This document shows positions 17,432-26,577 of a stretch of 64,000 nucleotides of DNA, in pieces. The notes beneath the pieces are model-generated. The model ran no database searches, was not told the DNA's origin, and worked only from the letters and a program-made list of their open reading frames with translations. The stretch covers positions 1 to 64,000 of the forward strand of contig NZ_JABFHG010000004.1 of NCBI RefSeq assembly GCF_013112485.1, in the 5' to 3' direction. Both the position numbers and the translations under genes were made by a program. Positions within the stretch are counted from its first letter, which is position 1; each line of letters starts with the position of its first letter. The DNA comes from Roseicella sp. DB1501. GTDB lineage: Bacteria; Pseudomonadota; Alphaproteobacteria; Acetobacterales; Acetobacteraceae.

Positions 17432-19090
17432 ATGACGGCGACGGATCGGGTGACGGCGGCCTGGGCGGCGATCGAGCGGCTGGCGCGGGAGCCGCGCCCC
17501 GATGGCAGCGCGCCGCATGCCATCCGGCCGCTCTTCGCCGCCGATCCGGGCCGCTTCGACCGCTTCTCCCGCCGGGCCGACGGGCTGCTCCTCGACCTCT
17601 CCAAGACCGCGCTCAGCGCCGAGGTGCTGGCGGTGCTGCTGGCGCTCGCCGAGGCGGCGGGGCTGGCCGGGAAGCGCGACGCCATGGCGCGCGGCGAGGC
17701 GATCAACACCACCGAGCGCCGCGCCGTGCTGCACATGGCGCTGCGGGCGCCGCGCAGCGCCGGCTTCCGCGCCGAGGGCGAGGATGCCGCGGCCGAGGTC
17801 GAGGCGGTGCTCGGCCGCATGCGCGACTTCTGCGCCGCGGTGCATGGCGGGACGCTGCGGGGCGCGACCGGCGAGCGCTTCACCGATGTGGTCAATATCG
17901 GCATCGGCGGCTCCGATCTCGGCCCGGCCATGGTGACCCGCGCCCTCTGGACCCCGGCGGCGCCGCTCCGGGCGCATTACCTCGCCAATGTCGATGCGCA
18001 TGCCTGGGAGGCGATGCGGCCGCAGCTCGACCCGGCCCGCACCCTGGTCCTGGTCGCCTCCAAGACCTTCACGACGCAGGAGACCATGACCAATGCCGCG
18101 CTGGTGCGCGACTGGCTTCGCGGCGCGCTGGGCGAGGAGGGGGCGAAGCAGCATTTCGCGGCGCTGTCGACCAATCTGAAGGCGACCGCCGGCTTCGGCA
18201 TCGCGCCCGAGCGGGTCTTCCCCTTCCGCGACTGGGTGGGCGGCCGCTTCTCGCTCTGGTCGGCGATCGGCCTCTCGGTCGCCCTCGCCCTCGGCTGGGA
18301 GGGCTTCGCCCGCCTGCTTGCCGGCGCCCGGGCGATGGACGAGCATTTCCTCGCTGCCCCGCTGGCGGAGAACCTGCCGGTGCTGCTGGCGCTGGCCGAG
18401 ATCTGGCATGTCGACGGGCTCGGCTACCCGACCCGCGCGGTGCTGCCCTATGATGAGCGGCTGGCGCGGCTGCCGGCGCATCTGCAGCAGCTCGAGATGG
18501 AGAGCCTCGGCAAGCGGGTGACGCTGGAGGGGGCGCCGGTCGGGCGGCAGACCGGGGCGGTGGTCTTCGGCGAGCCCGGCACCAATGCCCAGCACAGCTT
18601 CATGCAACTCATCCACCAGGGCACCACGCCGGTGCCCTGCGACATCATCCTCGTCGCCCGCCCCGACCACCCCCATGCCGACAGCCACCGCAAGCTGCTG
18701 GCCAACGGCCTCGCCCAGGCCGAGGCGCTGATGCGCGGCAAGACCGCCGCCCAGGTCGAGCAGGAGATGGCGGCTTCCGGGACGGCGCCGGCCGAGATCG
18801 CCCGGCTGCTGCCGCACCGGGTCTTCCCCGGCGACCGGCCGAGCGCGACGCTGGTGCTGCCGCATCTCGACCCCTTCACCCTCGGCCAACTCGTCGCCCT
18901 CTACGAGCACAAAGTCTTCTGCCTCGGCGCGCTCTGGGACATCAACGCCTTCGACCAGTGGGGCGTCGAGCTGGGCAAGCAGCTCGCCGGGGTGCTGCTG
19001 CCGGAGCTCGAAGCCGGGACGGCGAAGCCCGGGGCGCATGACGGCTCGACCGAGGGGCTGCTGCGGGCGCTCCACGCGGCCTGGAGTTGA
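17432..19090 (+). CDS. pgi: Glucose-6-phosphate isomerase
   Basis: The protein (about 552 residues) is a full-length phosphoglucose isomerase converting glucose-6-phosphate to fructose-6-phosphate. It contains DVVNIGIGGSDLGPAMV, the sugar phosphate loop VASKTFTTQETMTNA, the family signature GEPGTNAQHSFMQLIHQGT with catalytic Glu and His, and a C-terminal INAFDQWGVELGKQLA with the essential Lys. I chose ATG 17432 because the homologous domain begins just after it and GGGGG lies eight bases before. In-frame starts at 17381 and 17417 are weaker. The gene is followed by a full copy of the 105-bp repeat. Confidence 0.95.
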   Translation: MTATDRVTAAWAAIERLAREPRPDGSAPHAIRPLFAADPGRFDRFSRRADGLLLDLSKTALSAEVLAVLLALAEAAGLAGKRDAMARGEAINTTERRAVLHMALRAPRSAGFRAEGEDAAAEVEAVLGRMRDFCAAVHGGTLRGATGERFTDVVNIGIGGSDLGPAMVTRALWTPAAPLRAHYLANVDAHAWEAMRPQLDPARTLVLVASKTFTTQETMTNAALVRDWLRGALGEEGAKQHFAALSTNLKATAGFGIAPERVFPFRDWVGGRFSLWSAIGLSVALALGWEGFARLLAGARAMDEHFLAAPLAENLPVLLALAEIWHVDGLGYPTRAVLPYDERLARLPAHLQQLEMESLGKRVTLEGAPVGRQTGAVVFGEPGTNAQHSFMQLIHQGTTPVPCDIILVARPDHPHADSHRKLLANGLAQAEALMRGKTAAQVEQEMAASGTAPAEIARLLPHRVFPGDRPSATLVLPHLDPFTLGQLVALYEHKVFCLGALWDINAFDQWGVELGKQLAGVLLPELEAGTAKPGAHDGSTEGLLRALHAAWS

Positions 19091-19092
19091 GT

Positions 19093-19199
19093 TCCCCACG
19101 AAGCCGCTGCGCGTCTTCGCGGCGGCCCCGGTGAATCCCTTCTGACCCGGGGCGCATCACAGCCTGCCGCGGCGAAGCCATGGCAGGGCAACGGGCAGG
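19093..19199 (-). repeat. 105-bp intergenic two-hairpin repeat, copy 2 (minus orientation)
   Basis: The reverse complement reads CTGCCCGTTGCCCTGCC...GCCGCGGCAGGCTGTGATG...CAGAAGG...GGGGCC...CAGCGGCTTCGTGGGG and aligns along its full length with the copies at 24056-24160 and 42874-42976. It lies between pgi and mutL, both on the plus strand, starting three bases after the pgi stop. It may act as a terminator for pgi. Confidence 0.8.
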
Positions 19200-19228
19200 G
19201 GGCAAAGCCGGACCCGCATGCTAGGCTC

Positions 19229-21061
19229 ATGCCGATTCGCATGCGCCAGGCCATCCGCCTCCTGCCCGAGACCACCGCCAACCGCATCGCCGCCGGCGAG
19301 GTGGTGGAGCGGCCGGCCGCGGTGGTGAAGGAGCTGGTGGAGAACGCGCTCGATGCCGGCGCCACCCGCATCGCCGTCACCCTCGAGGGCGGCGGGATCG
19401 AGCGCATCCTGGTCGAGGATGACGGCGCCGGCATGGGGCCGGAGGACCTCGCCCTCTGCGTCGAGCGGCATGCCACCTCCAAGCTGCCGGAGGAGGCGAT
19501 GCTGTTCCGCATCGCCACCCTCGGCTTCCGCGGCGAGGCGCTGCCCTCCATCGGCGCCGTCGCGCAGCTCACCATCACCAGCCGGCCGCGCGCCGGCGAC
19601 GCGCATGCGCTCACTGTCGAGGCCGGGCGCAAGGGCGCCGTCCTGCCCGCCGCCGGCGCGCCGGGCACGCGGGTGGAGATGCGCGACCTGTTCCGGGTGG
19701 TGCCGGCGCGGCGGAAATTCCTGAAGAGCCCGCGCAGCGAGGCCGAGGCGGCCATCGAGATGGTGCGACGCCTGGCGCTGGCCTGGCCGCAGGTGGGGTT
19801 CCGCGTCAGCCATGACGGCCGGGAGGTGCTCGCCCTGCCGGTGCAGGCGCAGGAGGCGCGCATCCACGCCCTGCTCGGCGCGGATTTCGCCGCCGCCGCC
19901 CTGCCGGTCGCGGCCGAGGCGGGCGGCATGACGCTGGCCGGCCTCGCCGCCCAGCCGGCCTATACCCGCGCGACGGGCACCGAGCAGCATCTGGTGGTGA
20001 ACCGCCGGCCGGTGCGCGACCCGCTGCTGCGCCTGGCGCTGCGCGTCGCCTATCGCGACCTGATCGCCGCCGGCCGGCATCCGGTCGCCGCCCTCTTCCT
20101 CGACCTGCCGCCCGAGGCAGTGGATGTGAACGTCCACCCGATGAAGACCGAGCTGCGTTTCCGCGAGGAGGCCGGGGTGCGGGGCATGCTGATCGCGGCG
20201 CTGCGGCGCAGCCTCGCCGCCGGGGCGGGGGTGGCCGTGCCGGCGCCGGCGCTGACCCAGTACCGGCCCTCGCCCGGCGGCTGGAGCGGCTGGCGGCCGC
20301 GCGGCCCGGCGCCGCTGCCCGCCGCCCCGGCCATGCTCGCCTCTGGGCGCGGCTTCGACGAGACGCAGCTCGGCCTAGCCCCGCCGGAACCGGCGCCGTC
20401 GCCCATCGCCACCCTGCCGCTCGGCTTCGCCCCGCCCCGCCCGGCCGCCGCGCCGCCGCCTGCCTCCGCCCCGGCGGACCATCCGCTTGGCCGGCCGCTG
20501 GCGCAGCTTCTCGAGACCTACATCCTGGCCGAGGCGCCGGACGGGGCGCTGATCCTGGTCGACCAGCACGCGGCGCATGAGCGGCTGACGCATGAGGCGT
20601 TGCGGACGCAGCTCGTCGAGGGCGGCGTGCGGGCGCAGCCGCTGCTGCTGCCGGCGGTGGTCGACCTGCCGCCGGCGGATGCGGCGCGGCTGCTCGGCTT
20701 CGCCGAGGGGCTGGCGCGGCTCGGCCTGGAGATCGAGGGCTTCGGCCCCGGCGCGGTGCTGGTCCGCGCCCTGCCGGCGCTGCTCGGCGCCGCCGACCCG
20801 GCGCCGTTGCTGCGCGACCTGGCCGAGGAGCTGGCCGAGAGCGGCGAGGCGCTCGCCCTGGAGCGGCGGCTGGACGCGGCCATCGCCCGGCTGGCCTGCC
20901 ATGGCTCGGTGCGTGCCGGGCGGCGGCTGGCCCCGGACGAGATGGCGGCGCTGCTGCGGCAGATGGAGGCGACGCCGCGCGCCGCCACCTGCAGCCATGG
21001 CCGCCCGACCTTCCTCCGCCTCGGCCCGGCCGAGCTCGAATCGCTGTTCGGGCGACGGTGA
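19229..21061 (+). CDS. mutL: DNA mismatch repair protein MutL
   Basis: The 610-residue protein has the GHKL ATPase N-terminal domain: IAAGEVVERPAAVVKELVENALDAGA, DDGAGM, ERHATSKL, TLGFRGEALPSI. A long Pro/Ala-rich linker follows (about 350-420) before the C-terminal dimerisation domain. It keeps the endonuclease metal motif DQHAAHERLTHE (DQHAx2Ex4E), ACHGSVRAG and CSHGRPTFLRL, so it should be the nicking type of MutL found in bacteria without MutH. It acts with MutS in post-replicative repair. The gene is followed by a perfect hairpin at 21150-21173. Confidence 0.96.
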   Translation: MPIRMRQAIRLLPETTANRIAAGEVVERPAAVVKELVENALDAGATRIAVTLEGGGIERILVEDDGAGMGPEDLALCVERHATSKLPEEAMLFRIATLGFRGEALPSIGAVAQLTITSRPRAGDAHALTVEAGRKGAVLPAAGAPGTRVEMRDLFRVVPARRKFLKSPRSEAEAAIEMVRRLALAWPQVGFRVSHDGREVLALPVQAQEARIHALLGADFAAAALPVAAEAGGMTLAGLAAQPAYTRATGTEQHLVVNRRPVRDPLLRLALRVAYRDLIAAGRHPVAALFLDLPPEAVDVNVHPMKTELRFREEAGVRGMLIAALRRSLAAGAGVAVPAPALTQYRPSPGGWSGWRPRGPAPLPAAPAMLASGRGFDETQLGLAPPEPAPSPIATLPLGFAPPRPAAAPPPASAPADHPLGRPLAQLLETYILAEAPDGALILVDQHAAHERLTHEALRTQLVEGGVRAQPLLLPAVVDLPPADAARLLGFAEGLARLGLEIEGFGPGAVLVRALPALLGAADPAPLLRDLAEELAESGEALALERRLDAAIARLACHGSVRAGRRLAPDEMAALLRQMEATPRAATCSHGRPTFLRLGPAELESLFGRR

Positions 21062-21149
21062 TGCCGGCCTGCAAAAACCCTGGCTTGCAGCCGGCGCCGC
21101 CACCGATGCGGCGACGCCAAGCGGCCGAGGGCAGCGCCGGCGCATGAGG

Positions 21150-21173
21150 GCATCGATGCGTCAACATCGATGC
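21150..21173 (+). terminator. Perfect hairpin after mutL, with repeat-like core upstream
   Basis: GCATCGATG (21150-21158) pairs with CATCGATGC (21165-21173) around a six-base loop. The preceding GCCGGCGCATGAGGG resembles the core found at 32555, 55213 and 57610. The hairpin covers an ATG at 21170, which argues that the heme oxygenase starts at 21182. Confidence 0.55.
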
Positions 21174-21181
21174 AGGCCGGC

Positions 21182-21823
21182 ATGAGCCCCGGCCCGACCC
21201 GGGCGGCGCTGCAGGCCGCGACGGGCGCGATCCATGAGCGGCTGCACGGCCTGCCGGCGCTGGCCGCCCTCGCCGCCGGGCGGCTCGACCGGGCGGGCTA
21301 TGCCGCGCTGCTGCGGCGCTTCCTCGGCTTCCATCGGGGCGCCGAGGCGACGCTCGCCCGGGCGCCGGACCTCGCTCCCTGGGGCATCCACCTCGCCGAG
21401 CGGCGACGGGCCTGGCTGATCGAGGCCGATCTGGCGACGCTCGGCGCCGCGGCCGGGGGGGCGGGATCGGTGCCGGGCCTGGCGCCGCTGCCGGTGCTCG
21501 ACAGCGCCGCCCGGGCGCTCGGCTGCCTCTACGTGACCGAGGGCTCCACCCTCGGCGGGCGGCAGCTTGCCCGGGCGCTGGACGGGCTGCTGCCGCCGGG
21601 CGAGGCGGGGCGGCGCTTCCTGCTCGGGCATGGGGCGCGGCATGCGGTGCTGTGGCGCGAATGCTGCGCCGCGCTCGAGCGCTGCGGGGCCGATCCCGGC
21701 CGCCGGGCGGCGATGCTGGAAGGCGCCGCCGGCACCTTCGCCGCCTTCGCCGCTTGGTTCGAGGCGCCTGGCCCAGGGGCGCCTGGCCCAGAGGCGCAGG
21801 GCATGGCGCAGGGCATGCTGTAG
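21182..21823 (+). CDS. Biliverdin-producing heme oxygenase
   Basis: The protein of about 213 residues has an all-helical heme oxygenase pattern. The proximal heme ligand is probably His18 or His22 in ATGAIHERLHGLPAL. The distal helix contains LGCLYVTEGSTLGGRQLARAL, matching the BphO-type family. It should open heme to biliverdin, releasing iron and CO. In many bacteria this gene accompanies a bacteriophytochrome, but none is in this window. It is inserted between mutL and surA on the same strand. The C-terminus has a Pro/Gly/Ala repeat (GPGAPGPEAQGMAQGM) encoded by short direct repeats. Confidence 0.85.
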   Translation: MSPGPTRAALQAATGAIHERLHGLPALAALAAGRLDRAGYAALLRRFLGFHRGAEATLARAPDLAPWGIHLAERRRAWLIEADLATLGAAAGGAGSVPGLAPLPVLDSAARALGCLYVTEGSTLGGRQLARALDGLLPPGEAGRRFLLGHGARHAVLWRECCAALERCGADPGRRAAMLEGAAGTFAAFAAWFEAPGPGAPGPEAQGMAQGML

Positions 21824-21864
21824 GGTATGGCCCTGCCGCCCGGCGCCGGGTAGAGAGCGGGACC

Positions 21865-23175
21865 ATGCCGCGTCTTCCCCTCCTTGCCCTGCCGCTCGCC
21901 GCGCTGCTGGCCGGTCCGGCCCTCGCGCAGCACGCCGCGGCGCAGCTGCCAGGGAAATCCCAGGCGGCCGCCCAGACCAACCGCATCGTGGCGGTGGTGA
22001 ACGGGGAGGTGGTCAGCCGGGCCGATGTGATCGGCCGTGCCCGGCTCTTCGCGCTGAATGCCGGCATCGCCGTCGCGCCCGAGACGCTGGACCGGCTCAC
22101 GCCGCAGGTCACGCGGCTGCTGGTCGATGAGCGGCTGCGGCTGCAGGAGGTGCAGCGCCGCCGCATCCCGGTGACCGATGCCGATGTGGCGGATGCGGTC
22201 AGCGAGCTGGAAAAGCGCAACAACCTGCCGCCGGGGGCGCTGCGCCAGCAGCTCGCCCAGGTCGGCGTGGCGCCGCGCGTGCTCTACGACCAGATCCGCA
22301 CCCAGATCGGCTGGGCGCGGCTGATCCGCCAGCAGCTCGGCCCGAATGCCGAGCCCTCCCAGGCCGAGGTGGAGGAGGCGGTGCGCAACGCCAAGGCCCG
22401 GGTCGGCCAGCCGGAATTCCTGGTCTCGGAGATCTTCGTGCCGGTGGACGATCCGGCGAACGAGCCGCAGGTGCGGCGCTTCGTCGAGGATGTCATCGGC
22501 CAGCTGCGCCGCGGCACGCCCTTCCCGATCGCCGCCACCCAGTTCAGCCAGGCGCAGACGGCGCTGCAGGGCGGCGATCTCGGCTGGGTGCGCAAGGAGG
22601 AAGTGGACCCTGAGGTCGCCTCGGTGCTCGAGCGCATGCCGCCCGGCGCCATCAGCAACCCGATCCGCGTGCCCGGCGGCTACCAGATCATCGCGCTCCG
22701 GCAGAAGCGCGAGACGGGGCGGGACATGGCGACCATGATCAGCATGCGCCAGGCCTTCTTCCCCTTCAGCGGCACGCTCGATCCCAACAACCCGACGCAG
22801 CAGCAGCGCGACCAGGTCGAGAAGGCGCAGCGCCTCGCGGCCAATGCGAGAAGCTGCGACGCGGTGGAGGCGGCCGGGCGCAGCGGCGGCGCCGGCGAGC
22901 GGCCGATCGATCCCGGCCTGATCCGGCTGGAGACGGTGAACCCGCCGCCGCTGAAGGCGCTGCTGGCGGGCCTGACGCCCGGCAAGGCCTCCCAGCCCAT
23001 CCTGACGCCCGACGGGGTGATCGTGATGATGGTCTGCTCGCGCGACATGCGGAACCTCGCCGAGGTGACGCCGGAGGAGGTGAAGCAGCAGATCCTGCGC
23101 GACCGGATCGAGAACCTGTCCCGCCAGCTGCAGCGCGACCTCAAGCGGCGGGCGCAGATCGAGATGCGGCACTGA
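21865..23175 (+). CDS. surA: Periplasmic chaperone / peptidyl-prolyl isomerase SurA
   Basis: The 436-residue protein starts with a signal peptide (LLALPLAALLAGPALAQ), then the SurA N-terminal chaperone domain (NRIVAVVNGEVVSRADVIGRARLFAL). A recognisable parvulin domain (SEIFVPVDDPANEP...GGDLGWVRKEEVDPEVA...GGYQIIALRQKR) follows. The second parvulin-like unit is degenerate, with Cys residues in RSCDAVEAAG and MVCSRDMRN. It assists outer-membrane protein folding. In many alphaproteobacteria the order is lptD-surA-pdxA-rsmA; here lptD and pdxA are absent and rsmA follows after 19 bp. ATG 21865 fits the signal peptide and a GAGAGCGGG ribosome site. Confidence 0.92.
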   Translation: MPRLPLLALPLAALLAGPALAQHAAAQLPGKSQAAAQTNRIVAVVNGEVVSRADVIGRARLFALNAGIAVAPETLDRLTPQVTRLLVDERLRLQEVQRRRIPVTDADVADAVSELEKRNNLPPGALRQQLAQVGVAPRVLYDQIRTQIGWARLIRQQLGPNAEPSQAEVEEAVRNAKARVGQPEFLVSEIFVPVDDPANEPQVRRFVEDVIGQLRRGTPFPIAATQFSQAQTALQGGDLGWVRKEEVDPEVASVLERMPPGAISNPIRVPGGYQIIALRQKRETGRDMATMISMRQAFFPFSGTLDPNNPTQQQRDQVEKAQRLAANARSCDAVEAAGRSGGAGERPIDPGLIRLETVNPPPLKALLAGLTPGKASQPILTPDGVIVMMVCSRDMRNLAEVTPEEVKQQILRDRIENLSRQLQRDLKRRAQIEMRH

Positions 23176-23194
23176 TCCCAGGCGGCCTCCGCGC

Positions 23195-24028
23195 GTGAGC
23201 GGCGCCGCGCTCCCCTCCCTGCGGGAGACCATCGCCCGGCACGGGCTGGATGCCCGGAAGTCGCTCGGCCAGCATTTCCTGCTCGACGAGGCGCTCTGCC
23301 GGCGCATCGCGGCGCTGGCCGGCGACCTCGCCGGGCGGCAGGTGCTGGAGGTGGGGCCGGGGCCCGGCGGCCTGACCCGGGCGCTGCTCGCCTCGCCCGC
23401 CGCGATGGTGACGGCGGTGGAGCTGGACCGGCGCGCCGTCGCCGCGCTGGCCGAGCTGGAAGCGGCCTTCCCGGGTCGGCTGCGGGTGATCGAGGCCGAT
23501 GCGCTGGCCATCGACCCGGCGAGCCTGTTGCCGGCTCCCAGGAAAATCATCGCCAACCTGCCCTACAACGTGGCGACGCCGCTGCTCGTTGGTTGGCTCC
23601 GAGGCGCCGCGGCGCTCGAGGGCATGGCGCTGATGTTCCAGCAGGAGGTCGCCGAGCGCATCTGCGCCGCGCCGGACACCAAGGCCTATGGGCGGCTGGC
23701 GGTGCTGGCGCAGTGGCGCTGCCGCTGCGACCTGCTGCTGCGCCTGCCGCCCGGCGCCTTCAGCCCGCCGCCCAAGGTGTGGTCGGCGGTGGTCGGCTTC
23801 GTGCCGCATGCCGAGGATCCCGGCCCGGCACTGTTCCGCAGCATGGAGCGGCTGACCGCCGCCGCCTTCGGCCAGAGGCGCAAGATGCTGCGCGGCGCGT
23901 TGAAGAGTCTCGGCGATGCCGAGGGGCTGCTGCAGGCAGCGGGGATCGAGGGGCAGCGGCGGGCGGAGACGCTCACCGTCGCCGAGTTCGACCGCATGGC
24001 GCGGGCGCTGCTGGCGCGGCAGGGATAG
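23195..24028 (+). CDS. rsmA: 16S rRNA dimethyladenosine transferase RsmA (KsgA)
   Basis: The 277-residue protein has all the family motifs: DARKSLGQHFLLDEALCRRI, the SAM-binding EVGPGPGGLTRALL, VELDRRAV, and the catalytic NLPYN in IIANLPYNVATPLL. It dimethylates two adjacent adenines near the 3' end of 16S rRNA. Translation starts at GTG 23195, 19 bases after surA, so the two are probably co-transcribed. The gene ends shortly before the repeat and hairpin that separate it from the convergent dehydrogenase gene. Confidence 0.95.
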   Translation: MSGAALPSLRETIARHGLDARKSLGQHFLLDEALCRRIAALAGDLAGRQVLEVGPGPGGLTRALLASPAAMVTAVELDRRAVAALAELEAAFPGRLRVIEADALAIDPASLLPAPRKIIANLPYNVATPLLVGWLRGAAALEGMALMFQQEVAERICAAPDTKAYGRLAVLAQWRCRCDLLLRLPPGAFSPPPKVWSAVVGFVPHAEDPGPALFRSMERLTAAAFGQRRKMLRGALKSLGDAEGLLQAAGIEGQRRAETLTVAEFDRMARALLARQG

Positions 24029-24055
24029 GTCGGGCAGGGCCAGTCCATCCTGTCG

Positions 24056-24160
24056 CTGCCCGTTGCCCTGCCGCGGCTTCGCCGCGGCAGGCTGTGACGT
24101 CCCTCGGACCAGAAGCGCTGAACGGGGCCCCACGGAGCCGCACAAGCGGCTTCGTGGGGC
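24056..24160 (+). repeat. 105-bp intergenic two-hairpin repeat, copy 1
   Basis: Two stem-loops are joined by about 35 bases. The first is CTGCCGCGG-cttcg-CCGCGGCAG (24068-24090). The second is GCCCCACGGAGCCGC-acaa-GCGGCTTCGTGGGGC (24127-24160), with one mismatch. The element fills the space between the convergent genes rsmA and the dehydrogenase, and the second hairpin is well placed as a bidirectional terminator. Confidence 0.8.
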
Positions 24161-24168
24161 ATAAAGTA

Positions 24169-26508
24169 TCAGGCCGCCATCTTCGCGCCGGCAATCGCCT
24201 TCCACACCGCCTCCGGCGTCGCCGGCATGTCGATATGCTGCACGCCAACGGTGGCGAGCGCATCCACCAGCGCATTCATCAGCGCCGGCGGCGAGCCGAC
24301 CGCGCCCGCCTCGCCGGCCCCCTTCACGCCGAGCGGGTTGGTCTCGCAGGGCACCTCGATCAGCTCGACCTCGATATCCGGCAGGTCCTCCGCCCGCGGC
24401 AGGGCGTAGTCCATGAAGGAGGCGGAGAGGAGCTGGCCGCTCTCCTTGTCGTAGGCGGTGCGCTCATGCACCGCCTGGCCGATGCCCTGGGCCACGCCGC
24501 CATGCACCTGGCCGCGCACGATCAGCGGGTTGATGGCATGCCCGACATCGTCGACGACGATGTAGCGCTGCACGGTGATGAGGCCGGTATCGGGCTCCAC
24601 CTCCACCTCGGCGATGTGGCAGCCATTGGGGAAGGTGTGGAACTTGATGTCCGCCACCTCGGCGGCGTCGAGCAGCGTCGCCGGCTCGCCCTTCGCCGCG
24701 CGTTCCTTCTGGATGCGGGCGAGGTCGAGGATGCCGACGCCGCGATCCGTGCCGACCACGGTGAAGCGCCCCTGGCCGGGGGTGAACTCGATATCCGCCA
24801 CCGCGGCCTCGAGATGCTCGGAGGCGGCCTGCTTGCCCTTCTCGATCACCGTCGCGGTGGTGAGCAGGATCGCCTGCCCCTCGGAATAGAGCGAGCGGGC
24901 GCCGCCGGTGCCGCCGCCGGTCGGGATCTCGTCGGAATCGCCCTGGACGATGCGGATCTTCTCGATCGGGATGCCGAGCTCGTTCGAGGTGAGCATGGCA
25001 TAGGCGGTCTCATGGCCCTGGCCGGTTGATTGCGTGCCGACCAGCACCTCGGCGAAGCCGTCATTGGCGAAGCGCACCTCGGCACGCTCCGTCGGGCCGC
25101 CGCCGGTCGCCTCCAGGTAGTAGGCGAGGCCGATGCCGCGCCGCTTGCCCTTGGCCTCCGAGGCGGCGCGGCGGGCCGGGAAGCCGGCCCAGTCGATCTT
25201 CTCGAGCGCCGCATCCAGCACGCGCGGGAACTCGCCGCTGTCGTAGCGCTGGCCCATGGCCGAGGTGTAGGGCATGGCGCTCTGCGTCACCATGTTGCGC
25301 TTGCGGATCTCGACCCGGTCGATGCCGAGCTCGCGCGCCGCGGCGTCGATCAGCCGCTCCACCACGTAATTGCTCTCCGGCCGGCCGGCGCCGCGATAGG
25401 CATCGACCGGGACGGTATTGGTCAGCACGCCGATGACCCGGGCATGGATGGCCTGGAAGTTATAGACGCTGGCCAGCACCTTGGTGCCGGCCATGGTCGG
25501 GATCATGGGTGCGAAGGTGTTGAGATAGGCGCCCATATTGGCGTAGTTGCGCGTCCGCAGGGCGAGGAACCTGCCATCCTTGTCGAGCGCCAGCTCGCCG
25601 AGGGTGATGTTGTCGCGGCCATGCGTGTCGGACTGGAAGGCCTCGGTCCGGTCGGCGGCCCAGCGCACCGCCCGCTTCAGCCGCCGCGCCGCCATGCAGA
25701 CCAGGGCGTATTCGGCATAGAGGTAGAGCTTCATGCCGAAGCCGCCGCCGACATCGGGCGTGACGACCCGGATCTTCTCCGGCGGCACGTGGAAGACATT
25801 GGCGGCGAGCAGGTCCTTCACCAGCCAGGAGCCCTGGGTGCCGCAGGTGAGGGTGAATTTCTCGCTCGCCGCATCGTATTCGGCGGTGGCGGCGCGCCCT
25901 TCCATGCTGGCGACGACCACACGGTTGTTCACCACCGTCAGCCGCGTGACATGCGCGGCCTGCTGCATCAGCGCCTCGGCCTTGTCCTTGTCGCCGGTGT
26001 CCCAGTCGAAGACGATGTTGTTCGCAACACCGTCCCAGACCAGCGGCGCGCCCGGCTCATGCGCCGTGGCGAGGTCGGTGGCGGAGGGGAGCAGGTCGTA
26101 ATCGACCATCACCGCCTCGGCGCCGTCGCGGGCGGCCTGCGGCGTCTCGGCCACGACGAAGGCGACGGGATCGCCGACATAGCGCACCCGGTCCTCGGCC
26201 AGCGCGCCGCGCGGCGTCTCGGCCCGCGGCGAGCCGTCGGAGTTCTTCAGCGGGATGACGCAAGGGATCTCGCCGAGCCCCTCTTCCTTCCACTCCCTGG
26301 CGGTGATGACGGCGAGCACGCCCGGGACGGCGAGCGCCGGCGCGGTGTCGATCGACAGGATCCTCGCCGCGGCATGCGGGCTGCGCAGGACCACGCCATG
26401 CGCCGCGCCCAATTTCGCCGCGATATCGTCCGTGTAGCGGCCGCCGCCCTTGAGCAGGCGCGGATCCTCGATCCGACGCAGCGGCTGGCTCAGCCCGAAT
26501 TTGGCCAT
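24169..26508 (-). CDS. Xanthine dehydrogenase-family molybdopterin-binding large subunit (form II CoxL-like)
   Basis: The 779-residue protein has the molybdenum hydroxylase large-subunit order: RRIEDPRLLKGGGRYTDDI, VGGGFGMK, DAYRGAGRPESNYVVERLIDAAA, GTQSTGQGHETAYAML, and GVKGAGEAGAVGSPPALMNAL with the catalytic Glu. The loop is AYRGAGR rather than the AYxCSFR of true form I CO dehydrogenase, so the substrate is unlikely to be proven CO. The usual FAD (CoxM) and 2Fe-2S (CoxS) subunits are not adjacent. I chose ATG 26508, which follows GGGAGAGGGACG; an upstream in-frame start at 26550 lacks such a site. Confidence 0.9.
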   Translation of the reverse strand: MAKFGLSQPLRRIEDPRLLKGGGRYTDDIAAKLGAAHGVVLRSPHAAARILSIDTAPALAVPGVLAVITAREWKEEGLGEIPCVIPLKNSDGSPRAETPRGALAEDRVRYVGDPVAFVVAETPQAARDGAEAVMVDYDLLPSATDLATAHEPGAPLVWDGVANNIVFDWDTGDKDKAEALMQQAAHVTRLTVVNNRVVVASMEGRAATAEYDAASEKFTLTCGTQGSWLVKDLLAANVFHVPPEKIRVVTPDVGGGFGMKLYLYAEYALVCMAARRLKRAVRWAADRTEAFQSDTHGRDNITLGELALDKDGRFLALRTRNYANMGAYLNTFAPMIPTMAGTKVLASVYNFQAIHARVIGVLTNTVPVDAYRGAGRPESNYVVERLIDAAARELGIDRVEIRKRNMVTQSAMPYTSAMGQRYDSGEFPRVLDAALEKIDWAGFPARRAASEAKGKRRGIGLAYYLEATGGGPTERAEVRFANDGFAEVLVGTQSTGQGHETAYAMLTSNELGIPIEKIRIVQGDSDEIPTGGGTGGARSLYSEGQAILLTTATVIEKGKQAASEHLEAAVADIEFTPGQGRFTVVGTDRGVGILDLARIQKERAAKGEPATLLDAAEVADIKFHTFPNGCHIAEVEVEPDTGLITVQRYIVVDDVGHAINPLIVRGQVHGGVAQGIGQAVHERTAYDKESGQLLSASFMDYALPRAEDLPDIEVELIEVPCETNPLGVKGAGEAGAVGSPPALMNALVDALATVGVQHIDMPATPEAVWKAIAGAKMAA

Positions 26509-26577
26509 CGTCCCTCTCCCGATCCGAAGCTTGCCCCCATCATCTGCCACCGCCGGGGCGGATGGAAAGGGGGTGTC

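Noticed and set aside
15575-19099. Very long minus-strand open frame opposite the M16 pair and pgi
   Set aside because: It mirrors well-supported genes on the plus strand, is rich in Arg, Gly and Ala, and matches no family. It is a by-product of high G+C codon use.
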